Shown here piece after piece: positions 26,180-35,650 of a DNA stretch of 64,000 bases (within the stretch, counting starts at the first letter, position 1; the number at the start of each line of letters is the position of its first letter). The notes below the pieces were generated by a model. That model was given only the letters and a program-made list of their open reading frames with translations. It was not told the origin of the DNA and did not search any database. The position numbers and the translations under genes are program-made. The DNA comes from Gammaproteobacteria bacterium (GTDB taxonomy: Bacteria > Pseudomonadota > Gammaproteobacteria > Steroidobacterales > Steroidobacteraceae), in assembly GCA_027459765.1 (NCBI GenBank), contig DAIDHD010000053.1, forward strand, positions 1-64,000, in the 5' to 3' direction.

Positions 26180-26866
26180 TCAGGCGAAGGCGAGCAGTTC
26201 CCAGCGGTGTCCGGGCTCGTTGAACTCCTCGGCCACGTCCTGGTAGAAGGTCCCGCGGCTCTCGCGCGCCACGAAGCGGCCGACTTCGGGCGCGAACCAC
26301 AGCGTCTCCATGCGCCGCGCGGCGACCTTCTCGGAGACTTCCGTGTAGCGGAAGTTGACGAGGTTGGTGTAGCGGAGGGCTTGGAAACGTCCGGCCGGTA
26401 CGGTGACGGATTCCCAGCCGTGCGTCCTCATGGTCAATTGCCAGGGCAACGATTCGTTGTCCTCGGCGGTTCGGTATTCGGTGTCGAAGGTGTGCGTCCA
26501 GCCGGGCCGCAGGGCAGGGGGCCACAGCGGCAGCGGATCGCGATACACCTGCGCATCGCCCCAGTGAGGATCGGCGCGTAGCCACCCCCACGGCTCGTGG
26601 ATCTCGCCGGGCAGCGCACTGCCCGTGCGAACCGATCGCATGGCGATTTCGGTGATGTGGCCGGTGCGCACGATTCTCGCCTCCTCCTCGTCGAGGAATG
26701 CACCGGTCACGAGGTCGCGCTTGGCGAACGTCCACCACTGCCCGATGCTCGGCGCGCGCACCCCTGCGTTCGCCGTGTTCCCCGGGGGGGCCTCGGGAAC
26801 CGTCGCGCACCCGGCAAGCCAGGCCGCAGCCGCCGTCAGGAATCCGCGTCGAGTCAGGTTCGTCAT
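26180..26866 (-). CDS. Tat-type lipoprotein of unknown function
   Basis: A 228-residue protein whose N-terminus combines a twin-arginine motif (LTRRGFLTAAA) with a lipobox LAGC (Cys20). The mature part has many Trp and Tyr residues and beta-rich blocks such as VTVPAGRFQALRYTNLVNFRY. That block resembles the VPAGTF-type segments of proteins that bind or assay extracellular material. No family is recognised. It faces the DUF2891 gene divergently and the M42 gene convergently, without operon partners. Confidence 0.7.
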   Translation of the reverse strand: MTNLTRRGFLTAAAAWLAGCATVPEAPPGNTANAGVRAPSIGQWWTFAKRDLVTGAFLDEEEARIVRTGHITEIAMRSVRTGSALPGEIHEPWGWLRADPHWGDAQVYRDPLPLWPPALRPGWTHTFDTEYRTAEDNESLPWQLTMRTHGWESVTVPAGRFQALRYTNLVNFRYTEVSEKVAARRMETLWFAPEVGRFVARESRGTFYQDVAEEFNEPGHRWELLAFA

Positions 26867-26932
26867 TGTGCCCCCCTGCGGTACCGATGCATCATGCGGC
26901 TCCGTACGCGGTCATCACACGCAAGCTATCGC

Positions 26933-28051
26933 ATGATCTTCATTAAGACCACAAGTAGAGCCGTGTGCCTGGCCGTCCTGGCGGCGGCCGCGGCGCACGG
27001 CGCACCTGCACAAGAACCCGCGCTTGAGCCCGAGGCGGCGGCGCGATTCGTGCACCTCGCGTTGGCGTGCGTTCATCGCGAGTACCCCAATCACCTCTCG
27101 CACACGCTGGCGAGCGACGCCGACGCCCGGCCGCCGCGCGAGCTCACCCCGGCCTTCTACGGCTGCTACGACTGGCACTCGTCGGTACACGGACACTGGT
27201 TGCTCGCGCGTCTCGCGCGCACCCATTCCGCGGCCCCGTGGGTTCCCGAGGCGCGTGCCGCGCTTGCAGAATCGCTGACGCCCGAGCGGCTGGCCGGCGA
27301 GACCGCCTATTTCCGCGCTGCCGGCCGGGCGTCCTTCGAGCGTCCTTATGGGCTCGCTTGGCTGCTCACCCTGAGCGCGGAACTTCGTGCCTGGGACGAC
27401 CCGGACGCGCGGCGCTGGGCCGACGCACTCGAACCGCTGGTCGCCGAGGTCCGCGGGCGCGTCTTCACCTGGCTCGGCTCACTCGCGTACCCCATCCGCA
27501 GCGGCGAACACGATCAGACGGCGTTCTCCTTCGGCTTGTTCATCGATGCCGCGCGGGTGCGCGGCGACACGGATCTCGCGGCGCTGATTGCGGCCAAGTC
27601 GCGGGTGTTCTACGGCGGCGATCGGAATTGTCCGCTGGCGTACGAGCCGTCCGGCGAGGATTTTCTCTCGCCCTGCCTCGCCGAGGCCGACCTCATGCGC
27701 CGGGTGCTCGACGGACCGGCATTCGCGCGCTGGCTGAGTGCCTTCCTGCCCCCCGGACGCGGCGCCGGCCGGCTCGACGATCTCGCGCCGGCACGGGTCA
27801 CCGACCGTAGCGATCCGAAGCTCGCGCACCTCGACGGTCTGAACCTGAGCCGAGCGTGGATGCTCGCGGGTATCGCCGCCGCATTGCCGCACGGAGACCC
27901 GCGCGCGCGACTGCTCGAGGCGCTGTCGCGGCGGCACGCCGATGCCGCGCTGCCGGAGGTCACGGGCGCCCACTACGAGGGCGGTCACTGGCTCGGGACC
28001 TTCGCGACCTACCTGGTCACGGGGGGCGGCGCGGCGACGTCCGCGAGGTAG
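26933..28051 (+). CDS. DUF2891 family protein, exported
   Basis: A 372-residue protein with an N-terminal signal (VCLAVLAAAAAHGAPA). Family hallmarks are GCYDWHSSVHGHW, SGEHDQTAFSFGL and EPSGEDFLSPCL, with a helical alpha/alpha-barrel look. DUF2891 has no firmly known function; the His/Asp/Glu-rich motifs suggest a hydrolase-like or sugar-processing barrel. ATG 26933 has no good ribosome-binding site, and GTG 26963 is an in-frame alternative that keeps the signal. A strong hairpin follows the stop. Confidence 0.8.
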   Translation: MIFIKTTSRAVCLAVLAAAAAHGAPAQEPALEPEAAARFVHLALACVHREYPNHLSHTLASDADARPPRELTPAFYGCYDWHSSVHGHWLLARLARTHSAAPWVPEARAALAESLTPERLAGETAYFRAAGRASFERPYGLAWLLTLSAELRAWDDPDARRWADALEPLVAEVRGRVFTWLGSLAYPIRSGEHDQTAFSFGLFIDAARVRGDTDLAALIAAKSRVFYGGDRNCPLAYEPSGEDFLSPCLAEADLMRRVLDGPAFARWLSAFLPPGRGAGRLDDLAPARVTDRSDPKLAHLDGLNLSRAWMLAGIAAALPHGDPRARLLEALSRRHADAALPEVTGAHYEGGHWLGTFATYLVTGGGAATSAR

Positions 28052-28055
28052 CGGC

Positions 28056-28091
28056 GCGGCGTGGTCGTCGGTTGCTCGACGACCACGCCGC
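28056..28091. terminator. bidirectional hairpin between convergent genes
   Basis: A perfect 15-base inverted repeat (arm GCGGCGTGGTCGTCG) with a six-base loop lies between the convergent stops at 28051 and 28112. There is no T tract, so it is either a GC-type terminator or an RNA-stabilising stem. Confidence 0.55.
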
Positions 28092-28111
28092 CCCGCTTGT
28101 GGCCGCCGCAG

Positions 28112-29209
28112 TTACGGTTTGGCCGCCGCCTTGGCGGCGCCGCCCGCGCGGTGCTTGCCATAGTCGACGAAGATCGATTTCGGGATCAGGCAGTGCACGC
28201 CCTTGCGGATGTCCACCACCTGCGAGACACGGCAGTCGCCCACCATCGCCGTCAGCGCGTACGCCTCCTCGCGGCTCATCGGCACGATGGTCTGGGTAGA
28301 CAGCCAGTGCACGGTCTGTTCGACCGCGATCTTCATCGCCTGGTTGAGGTCCTCGTCGAAGCCCATGAATACCCAGTCGGTCTTGGTCTCCGCCCACGGC
28401 CACTCGGTCTTCAGGTCCTTGCGCACGATGGGCTGTATCTCGATCTCCTTGTAGGAGCACTCGAGCGCGGTCAGGTTCACCTCACCGTTGCCCTGGCGGC
28501 AGTGCGAGTCGCCCGTCCAGATCAGGCCACCTTTCTGGAACACCGGGAAGTACAGCGTCGAGCCTGCCTGCAGCTCGTTCACGTCCATGTTGGAACCGTT
28601 CTTCCACGGCCGCAGCGTGCTGGTGCGGCCCTTGTCGTCGTGGATGGCGGGACCTGCCTTGGCGGGCGGTTCGTTCGGGTCCACGCCCACGGCGAAGGTG
28701 CCGGGGAAGGGCTTCAAGTCGATGACGATGCCGGGCTTGAACTGCGTGCGCATGTGCTTCAGGTCGAGGTCGTAGTAGCGCACGAAGCCTTCGGGAAAGT
28801 CCTTGGCGAGCAGACCCACCGTCGGAAAGTCCTTGCCGGGCAGATTGAAATTGAAGCCGAAGCTCTTGGGCACGATCTTCAGGATGCGCACCTCGAGCGT
28901 ATCACCCGGCTCGGCGCCCTCGACGTAGATCGGGCCGGTGATGGAGTGCGGACCGCCGCCACCGTTTTCCTTGCGAAGCTTGACGATCTCGTCCATGTCG
29001 ACGCCCGGCTTGATCTGCCCGAGCGAGTGCGACAGCGTCTCGATGGAGACCGTGTCGCCGGAGTGGACCGTGAGCTTCGGCTTCTCGTTGATGTCGTACC
29101 AGCCCCACTGGACGTTGTCCGGGGTGGCGGGCAGGACGTAGTGGGTAGATGCGAAGGCCGCGCCGGCGATGAGCGTCGCCGCCGTGGTCAGGATGACGGG
29201 CGTCTTCAT
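28112..29209 (-). CDS. acetamidase/formamidase family protein with signal peptide
   Basis: A 365-residue member of the FmdA/AmdA family, which hydrolyses formamide or acetamide to ammonia and acid. Visible family segments are the early PATPDNVQWGWYD, HSLTG-like GGGGPHSITGPIYVEGAEPGD, GDSHCRQGNGEVNLTALEC and a late AYALTAMVGDCRVSQVVD. ATG 29209 has GAGGT 5 bases upstream and gives the cleavable signal KTPVILTTAATLIAGAAFA, so the enzyme is exported, unlike the best-known cytosolic enzymes. The true substrate may differ. It is monocistronic as far as visible. Confidence 0.88.
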   Translation of the reverse strand: MKTPVILTTAATLIAGAAFASTHYVLPATPDNVQWGWYDINEKPKLTVHSGDTVSIETLSHSLGQIKPGVDMDEIVKLRKENGGGGPHSITGPIYVEGAEPGDTLEVRILKIVPKSFGFNFNLPGKDFPTVGLLAKDFPEGFVRYYDLDLKHMRTQFKPGIVIDLKPFPGTFAVGVDPNEPPAKAGPAIHDDKGRTSTLRPWKNGSNMDVNELQAGSTLYFPVFQKGGLIWTGDSHCRQGNGEVNLTALECSYKEIEIQPIVRKDLKTEWPWAETKTDWVFMGFDEDLNQAMKIAVEQTVHWLSTQTIVPMSREEAYALTAMVGDCRVSQVVDIRKGVHCLIPKSIFVDYGKHRAGGAAKAAAKP

Positions 29210-29315
29210 TCGAACCTCGTGGTGGTGATGGCAATCCCACCCCGAATCTAGCACCGCCGGGCGGCATTCCGCGAGCGCGCCGGGCCCCCAAACCCCGGAC
29301 CCGGTGGCTATGGCG

Positions 29316-30371
29316 CTACGGCACGACGTGCGAGCTGCCGAAGTCCTTGAAACTGTAGTGGGGCACCTGGATCCACTGGCCGTCCTTGCGTTCCGGAACC
29401 TTATGGACCAGCGTCTTCTCGACCACCATCTTGCCGTCCTTCTCCGTCAGCCAGAAATCGATGTCGTAGATCTGGTCCGAGGTGCCCACGGCGCGAAAGT
29501 CCGTACAGGCGAAATAATGGCCGTTCGCGTCGAGCTGCCGCACCGGCTGGTGGGTGTCGACGAATTTCAGCGCCAGGTCCTTGCCGGTGACCTGATCGCG
29601 GAGCTTGAAGACTCCGTTGTTGCGCAGGCTCTGCCGCAGCGCCTCGTCCTCGACCGCCGACATCACCTCCCAGCTGCGCTTCTGGGCGACGTGTCCGGGA
29701 TGCTCCGAGGCCGGGATCCACCACCACGGCACCGGCTGGCGCGTGACCGCCTCCCATCGGCCGTCGACCTGCTGCGGAGCCTTGTAGATGCGCGTTTCGC
29801 GAATGCCGAGCGATCCCTTCTCCGGCACCACCCAGTAATCGATCAGGTATTTCTTGTCGGCCGAACCCGGATCATGGAATTTCACGTCGGGGAAGAAGCC
29901 GTAGCCGTCGATGGTGCGCGTGAAGTCGACGCCGTCGAAGGCGAGCTTGAGCGACTCTCCCGTGAGAGGGTCCTCGAGCGGATACAGGCCGCCGTTGGCG
30001 GCAAGCGTGCTCTCGATCTGCTTCTTGACCACCGTTTCCGCGTCCGAACTGTCGAAATTCTGCATGGCCTGCTCGGTGGACTCGATGTTCTCGGCGGCAA
30101 AGAAGGTGCGGGCGCGTTCCAGGTTCGCGGCGGGGTCCTTGAGGAACATCGCCTTGGAATCGGCGTTCTTGAAGCAGTAGCGCTTGCCGTCGCTGGCCGT
30201 CCAGGAAACGCTGCAATCCGTCATGACGTGCTGGCCTTCGGCCAGGCCCTCGGCGCACTGGCCGCCGAACTGTGTATCGTCCCCGCCGGCCCAGGCAGCG
30301 AGCGAGGGCGCCATCAGCACGGCCAGACCGAGGTGAAGCCGCATCGAGCGGGTGATCGCAGCGTTCGACAT
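29316..30371 (-). CDS. secreted protein with internal duplication and YHS-like N-terminal segment
   Basis: A 351-residue protein starting at ATG 30371 behind GGAGG, with a signal peptide ending near LAAWAGG. Residues about 30-80 (DCSVSWTASDGKRYCFKNADSKAMFLKDP) resemble the small YHS metal-associated motif. Two related units of about 90 residues follow. Each contains NGG/NNG, then TG[ED]xLxLxF, then a YxIDYW or YDIDFW block, then a positively charged tail ending DGRW or DGQW. The family is unknown to me and no catalytic residues stand out. It is divergent from the M28 peptidase gene. Confidence 0.75.
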   Translation of the reverse strand: MSNAAITRSMRLHLGLAVLMAPSLAAWAGGDDTQFGGQCAEGLAEGQHVMTDCSVSWTASDGKRYCFKNADSKAMFLKDPAANLERARTFFAAENIESTEQAMQNFDSSDAETVVKKQIESTLAANGGLYPLEDPLTGESLKLAFDGVDFTRTIDGYGFFPDVKFHDPGSADKKYLIDYWVVPEKGSLGIRETRIYKAPQQVDGRWEAVTRQPVPWWWIPASEHPGHVAQKRSWEVMSAVEDEALRQSLRNNGVFKLRDQVTGKDLALKFVDTHQPVRQLDANGHYFACTDFRAVGTSDQIYDIDFWLTEKDGKMVVEKTLVHKVPERKDGQWIQVPHYSFKDFGSSHVVP

Positions 30372-30537
30372 GCTCACTCCCTCCGTTCCATCGAGAATCT
30401 CGCACGTACGCTTTTGGATTGTAGACCCATCGGCGCCGGCCGGGGGTGGCGGCCCGCCGGACGCCACGCCGATTCGGTACACTGCGCGACACAACGACTC
30501 ATCCACCTCATCCTCACGCCGGAGCTCGAACAAGCCT

Positions 30538-31938
30538 ATGCCCGAGGTCAGCCGTCTCGTCCGCACCCCCGTCTTCGCCAGCCTGTACGCGAGCGTCGCG
30601 TTCGCGGCCTGCGGCGCTTACGCCATGCAGCAAAGCGACCCCCCCGAGCCGCCGCGCACCCTGCCGGCCGTGAAGCTGCCGCTGCGGCCGGGCGCTGGCA
30701 TCGATCGGCGCGCCGTGGACGAGGACGGCATGCGGGCGCTCATCGAGTCGCTGGTGCGCTGTGGAACGCGCCTGACCCTGTCGTCCTGGGACGATCCCGC
30801 GCGCGGCGTCGGCTGTGGCCGCGACCGCATCGTCGAACGGCTCAAGGCCATCTCGGCGGCCACCGGCGGCAAGCTGGAAGTCGTGGTCGACCGCTTCGAC
30901 GCCACCTCGGCCCGCACCGACGGCAAGCCGGCGCACCTGGAGAACGTCTACGCCATCCTGCACGGCCAGGATCCGCAACTCGCCAAGACCGTCTACATCG
31001 TCTCCGGTCACTTCGATTCCCGTCCCAGCGACGTGATGGATCCGGCGGCCGACGCGCCCGGGGCGGACGACGACGCGTCCGGCGTGGCGGTGAGCGTCGA
31101 GTCGGCGCGTCTGCTCGCGCGCGCGGCGAGTGCGACCGGCGGCCAGCGGGCCACCCTGCTGTTCGCCGCCGTGTCCGGCGAGGAACAGGGGCTCCTCGGC
31201 AGCACGCACCTCGTGGAGTGGGTCCGCGAGCAGGGCTATCGCGTCGGCGGCATGCTCGACGACGACATCGTCGGCAGTGATCCCGCCCCGGGCGCGCCGC
31301 ACCGTGTGCGCCTGTTCTCCGGCAATGGCGAGATCGACGACGCCGACTCCTCCTCGCGCGAGCTCGCGCGGCTGATCGAAGAGATCGACGGCCGCGACGC
31401 CGTGCGCCTGGTGTTTCGCCTCGACCGGTTCGGCCGCGGCGGCGATCACTATCCGTTCTGGAAGGCCGGCCTGCCGGCGGTGCGCTTCACCGAGCCGCTC
31501 GAGATCTACGACCACCAACACCAGACGCCGCGGGTCGAGCACGGCGTCGAGTACGGCGATTACCTGAAGTTCCTCGATTACCGCTTCATGGGCAACGTGG
31601 CGCGCGACAACGCCGAGGCGTTGCGCCAGCTCGCGCTCGCGCCGGCGCCGCCGGAGGACGCCGTGCTCACCGGGGCCGTCACGCCGGACGCGAAGATCGC
31701 CTGGCAGGCGGCGGCCGATCCCGAGCGGGCGGGCTTCGAGATCCTGTGGCGCGAGACCACGGAGCCGCGCTGGCAGGTGCTCACCACCGTCGGCGAGCCC
31801 GGCCAGGTCGTGCTCACCGGCGTCTCGACCGACAACCACTTCTTCGCGGTGCGCGCGGTCGGCCGCAACGGTGCGCGCTCGATCGCCGTGCCGGCGGTGG
31901 CCGAGCGACGTCCGATCCCGGGCAGCACCTCGAAGTGA
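30538..31938 (+). CDS. M28-family zinc metallopeptidase, exported lipoprotein-like
   Basis: A 466-residue M28 peptidase. Zinc ligands and catalytic acids can be read in VSGHFDSR, GADDDASGVA, SGEEQGLLGS, MLDDDIVG and the late IYDHQHQTPR. The N-terminal hydrophobic stretch ends AFAACG, a plausible lipobox, so it may be anchored in the periplasm. The C-terminal 90 residues look like a fibronectin-type domain (ILWRETTEPRWQVLTTVG). The family removes N-terminal residues from peptides. The stop overlaps the start of the next membrane-protein gene by four bases. Confidence 0.88.
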   Translation: MPEVSRLVRTPVFASLYASVAFAACGAYAMQQSDPPEPPRTLPAVKLPLRPGAGIDRRAVDEDGMRALIESLVRCGTRLTLSSWDDPARGVGCGRDRIVERLKAISAATGGKLEVVVDRFDATSARTDGKPAHLENVYAILHGQDPQLAKTVYIVSGHFDSRPSDVMDPAADAPGADDDASGVAVSVESARLLARAASATGGQRATLLFAAVSGEEQGLLGSTHLVEWVREQGYRVGGMLDDDIVGSDPAPGAPHRVRLFSGNGEIDDADSSSRELARLIEEIDGRDAVRLVFRLDRFGRGGDHYPFWKAGLPAVRFTEPLEIYDHQHQTPRVEHGVEYGDYLKFLDYRFMGNVARDNAEALRQLALAPAPPEDAVLTGAVTPDAKIAWQAAADPERAGFEILWRETTEPRWQVLTTVGEPGQVVLTGVSTDNHFFAVRAVGRNGARSIAVPAVAERRPIPGSTSK

Positions 31939-32486
31939 TCCGCGCCGCCACGCGCATCGACGCGCGGCGGCATGCGGTGGCGCTGAGCGCGGCGGCGTTG
32001 CTGCTCGCGTTGCTCGTGGGTGCGGGCGTGCGCGGTCGCTGGGCCCTCGCCGCGGCGAGCGGCGCCCTGCATGCGGCTGCGCTGGTGGTGTCGTTGCGGG
32101 GCCCCGCGCCATGGTCGCGTCGCGTCGCCCTGGTGCCCCTGGCCGCAGCGATCGATGTCGCGGCGGTCGCGTTTGGCTGGCGGCTCCTCGCGATGGGCCA
32201 CGGCGCCACCACGGCGCTCGCCGGCACCGCCGCCGCCGGCGCGGCCGCGTACCTGCTTGCGCTGCGCGCGCTCTGCGCACCGCCGCTGCGGCCGTGGGCG
32301 TCGCTCGCGGTCCCGGCTGCTTGCCTGCTCGCGGCGCTGCTGTCCGCGCGACTGGTGGTACCCGTCGGTCCGATGGGACAGCTCACGCTGATCGGCGCGT
32401 GGTGGGCGACGTTCTCGGCGCTGATCCTGGTCGCGGCGCGTGGTGACGGCGCAACCGGCCGCGCCGCTCGCGCGTCGGACGGCTAG
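31935..32486 (+). CDS. small Ala/Leu-rich membrane protein
   Basis: A 183-residue protein from GTG 31935, which overlaps the M28 stop as GTGA. About five hydrophobic helices fill the sequence (first AVALSAAALLLALLVGAGV). No family is recognised and there are no polar catalytic motifs. It is probably translated by coupling with the peptidase. Its stop TAG and the TAG of the convergent ABC-F gene share the palindrome CTAG. Confidence 0.6.
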   Translation: MIRAATRIDARRHAVALSAAALLLALLVGAGVRGRWALAAASGALHAAALVVSLRGPAPWSRRVALVPLAAAIDVAAVAFGWRLLAMGHGATTALAGTAAAGAAAYLLALRALCAPPLRPWASLAVPAACLLAALLSARLVVPVGPMGQLTLIGAWWATFSALILVAARGDGATGRAARASDG

Positions 32487-34087
32487 GCCGCGATGCCCTG
32501 CGACGCCAGGTACTCGTCGTAGGTGCCGCGGAAGTCGACGAGCCGGCCGCCCGGCTGCAACTCGAAGATGCGCGTCGCGAGACCCGATACGAACTCTCGG
32601 TCGTGCGACACGAACACGAGCGTGCCCGGATATTTTTCCAGGCCGATCTGCAGCGACTCGATGGTCTCCATGTCCATGTGGTTGGTCGGCTCGTCGAGCA
32701 GCAGTACGTTCGGCCTGGTCAGCATCAGCTTGCCGTAGATCATGCGGCCCTTCTCGCCGCCCGAGAGCACCTTCACGGACTTCTTGGTCTCCTCGCCGGA
32801 GAAGAGCAGCCGGCCCAGCGTGGCGCGCACGATCTGATCGTCGTCCGCCTTGCCGGTGTAGGTGCTCATCCAGCCGAACAGGTCGATCTTTTGCGCGAAT
32901 TCCGCCTGCGGATCCTGCGGCATGTAGCCGCGCTCGGCGTTCTCCACCCACAGGATCTGGCCGCCGGTCGGTGCGAGGTCGCCCGCCAGGCAGCGCATCA
33001 GCGTGGTCTTGCCGATGCCGTTGGGGCCGATGATGGCGATGCGGTCGCCGGCCTCCACGGTGAACGAGAGCCCGCCGAGCACGTCCGCACCCGTCCCGGG
33101 ATAGCGAAAGCGCAGGTCCTGCACCGTCACCGCCGAGCGATACAGCTTCTTGGCCTGCTCGAAACGGATGTACGGATTCTGCCGCGAGGACGGCTTCAGG
33201 TCCTCCAGCTTGATCTTCTCCAGCTGGCGGCGCCGCGAGGTCGCCTGGCGCGCCTTGGAGGCGTTCGCCGAAAAGCGCCGGATGAACTCCTGCAGGTCCG
33301 AGATCCGCTCCTTCGCCTTGGCGTTCGCCGCCTCGGCGCGCTCCCGCGCCTGTACCGAGGCGAGCATGAAGTCGTCGTAGTTGCCCGGATAGATCTTGAC
33401 CTGGCCGTAGTCGAGATCCGCGACGTGCGTGCACACCTGATTCAAGAAGTGCCGGTCGTGGCTCACGATGATCATCGTAGCGTTGTAGTCGTTGAGCACG
33501 CCCTCGAGCCAGCGGATCGAGTGGATATCAAGGTTGTTGGTCGGCTCGTCGAGGAGCAGCACGTCCGGCTGCGAGAACAGGGCCTGTACCAGCAACACGC
33601 GCAGCTTGAGGCCCGGCGGCACCTCGCGCATCGGCCCGAAGTGCATCGCCGGCTCGATGCCCGCCTCCGACAGCAGGCTCGCGGCGCGCGACTCCGCGGT
33701 GTAGCCCCCGTACTCGGCGAACTTCGCCTCGAGTTCGGCGGCGCGCATGTAATCGGCGTCACTGGCGTTCGGATCGGCGTAGATCCGGTCCCGGTCGCAC
33801 ATCGCCCGCCACATCTCCGCGTGGCCCTGCATGACCACGTCGATGACGCGTTCGTCCTCGTACCCGAACTGGTTCTGGCGCAGCTTGCCGAGCCGCAGCC
33901 CGGCGGCCAGCACCACTTCCCCCGCGCTCGGCTCGAGGTCGCCGCCGAGGATCTTCATGAGCGTGGACTTTCCGCAGCCGTTGGCGCCGATCAGTCCGTA
34001 GCGATTGCCCTCGCCGAACTTGACCGACACGTGTTCGAACAGCGGCTTTGCGCCGAATTGGATCGCCAGATTGGTGGTCGAGAGCAT
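32483..34087 (-). CDS. ybiT: ABC-F ATPase YbiT
   Basis: A 534-residue soluble protein with two ABC domains and no membrane part. Domain 1 has GANGCGKST and LLLDEPTNNLD; its signature is the degenerate VPPGLKLRVLL characteristic of YbiT. Domain 2 has GPNGIGKTT, LSGGEKGRM and LLLDEPTNHMD. The charged linker between them (near residues 240-300) is the ABC-F interdomain linker. ABC-F proteins act on ribosomes, gating or rescuing translation. ATG 34087 is chosen because TTNLAIQFG directly follows; a longer frame to 34225 adds a low-complexity tail. Confidence 0.93.
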   Translation of the reverse strand: MLSTTNLAIQFGAKPLFEHVSVKFGEGNRYGLIGANGCGKSTLMKILGGDLEPSAGEVVLAAGLRLGKLRQNQFGYEDERVIDVVMQGHAEMWRAMCDRDRIYADPNASDADYMRAAELEAKFAEYGGYTAESRAASLLSEAGIEPAMHFGPMREVPPGLKLRVLLVQALFSQPDVLLLDEPTNNLDIHSIRWLEGVLNDYNATMIIVSHDRHFLNQVCTHVADLDYGQVKIYPGNYDDFMLASVQARERAEAANAKAKERISDLQEFIRRFSANASKARQATSRRRQLEKIKLEDLKPSSRQNPYIRFEQAKKLYRSAVTVQDLRFRYPGTGADVLGGLSFTVEAGDRIAIIGPNGIGKTTLMRCLAGDLAPTGGQILWVENAERGYMPQDPQAEFAQKIDLFGWMSTYTGKADDDQIVRATLGRLLFSGEETKKSVKVLSGGEKGRMIYGKLMLTRPNVLLLDEPTNHMDMETIESLQIGLEKYPGTLVFVSHDREFVSGLATRIFELQPGGRLVDFRGTYDEYLASQGIAA

Positions 34088-34221
34088 GAACGTACCGCGG
34101 GCGCCGGCCGCATCGAACGCCGGCACCGAGTTGAAATGGATCGGAGATGGCCGCCATCGGAGAGCGGGCCTGCGCGCCGGCCGGGGAGGGCACTCCCGCG
34201 GTTTCCGCCGCGATCCCGGCC

Positions 34222-35646
34222 TCAACGGCCGTCGTGGGGCGCGAGGATAGCACGAGCGGCGCTCGCCGCCGCGTCCGGTCGCTCAGCGCGCGCCGTCGCG
34301 GCCGCCGGCGGGAATCTCAGCGCCGCCTCGAGCCCGGGGCGGCGGTCACGCAGTTCGAAGCCGCAGCCGTGCAGTTTGGCGATGGCCTGCACCAGGCTCA
34401 AGCCCAAGCCGGCGCCGGGGGTGCCGCGGCTCGCGTCGCCGCGGTAGAAGCGCTCCAGGACGCGTGCCTTCTCCCCGCCGGCAATGCCCGGTCCGTTGTC
34501 GCTCACCGTGATCTCGACCCCGTCGCCGCGCCGTTCGGCCACGACCTCGACCACGCCGCCGCCCGCGGGCGCGTATTTGATGGCATTGTCGATCAGATTG
34601 GCGAGCGCCTGGGACAGCAGCACCGGATCGCCCACCACCGGAAGAGGTCCGCCCACGCGGCACTCCAGGCGCACGTCGCGCAGCTCGGCGGCCGGCGCGT
34701 AGAACTCGGCGGCGGTGGCCGCGAGGTCGGAGACGTCCACGCGGACGAAGCCCGCGCGTCGCACGCCGGCGTCGATCTCGGCCAGGCGCAGCAAGGCGTC
34801 GAAGATGCGTATCACCCGGTCGATGTCCGCCACCGCGCCGTCCACCTCGGTGAAGGTCTCCGCGGGCGAGGGCCTGATCAGCGCCAATTGTTCCAGACGC
34901 GAGCGCAACTCCGCGAGCGGCGTGCGCAGATCGTGGGCGATGGAGTTGGAGACGTTGCGTACGCCGTTCACCAGCACCTCGATCTGGTCGAGCATGCCGT
35001 TGATGGTGTGCGCCAGGATGGCGAGTTCGTCCTCGCGTCGGCCCGTCGGCAGGCGTTGCTTCAGATCGCCTTGCATGATCGCCGAGATGGTCTGCCGGAT
35101 GCCGTGCACCCGCCACATCAGCCGGCGCCGCGTGATCAGGCCCACGAGCGTGCCGCAGATCAGCAGCGCGGCGAACGCGGCGGCGAGTCCGTACCAGAAT
35201 CGGTGCACGAGCGGACCGAAGAGCCTGTTGTCGCGCGCCACCAGGAGATAGTCGTCACCCAGCCGCTCGACGTGCGCGAGCGCGCTCTGTGTTCCGGCCG
35301 CGCCCGACTGCAGCGTGACTCGATAATTGCCCGGCGCCGTCGGCACCGTCGCCGGCCAGGAGGCGAGGTTGCCGGCGAGCGGGCGCAAGCGTCCGTCCGT
35401 GAGCAGCAGGATGCGCTCGCCGACGATCTGCATCCTCACGCGCGCGCCGATCGTGGCGGCGAGGCCGGCCTCGCCATCGCGCCGGTACACCTCGGCGAGG
35501 CGCTGCGCGTCGGCCTGGAGGATCTCGGTGCGGCTCTCCTGGATGGTGACCTGCCAGGCGTACCAGAGCGGCGCCGCGAACAGCACCAGGGCCACCACAC
35601 CCAGCGCCACGGACGCGGCGGCGAGCGAAACCGCGGATGAACGCAT
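34222..35646 (-). CDS. sensor histidine kinase of the efflux operon
   Basis: A 474-residue membrane kinase. It has two transmembrane helices (about 8-32 and 157-178) enclosing a periplasmic sensor of about 125 residues. HAMP follows, then the phosphoacceptor His238 in SIAHDLRTPL and an ATPase domain with NLIDNAIKYAP, DNGPGI and GAGLGLSL. It should phosphorylate the response regulator whose stop lies just before ATG 35646. It is the last gene of the five-gene efflux operon. The signal sensed is not evident; cations or drugs are usual for such pairs. Confidence 0.92.
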   Translation of the reverse strand: MRSSAVSLAAASVALGVVALVLFAAPLWYAWQVTIQESRTEILQADAQRLAEVYRRDGEAGLAATIGARVRMQIVGERILLLTDGRLRPLAGNLASWPATVPTAPGNYRVTLQSGAAGTQSALAHVERLGDDYLLVARDNRLFGPLVHRFWYGLAAAFAALLICGTLVGLITRRRLMWRVHGIRQTISAIMQGDLKQRLPTGRREDELAILAHTINGMLDQIEVLVNGVRNVSNSIAHDLRTPLAELRSRLEQLALIRPSPAETFTEVDGAVADIDRVIRIFDALLRLAEIDAGVRRAGFVRVDVSDLAATAAEFYAPAAELRDVRLECRVGGPLPVVGDPVLLSQALANLIDNAIKYAPAGGGVVEVVAERRGDGVEITVSDNGPGIAGGEKARVLERFYRGDASRGTPGAGLGLSLVQAIAKLHGCGFELRDRRPGLEAALRFPPAAATARAERPDAAASAARAILAPHDGR

Positions 35647-35650
35647 GCCG

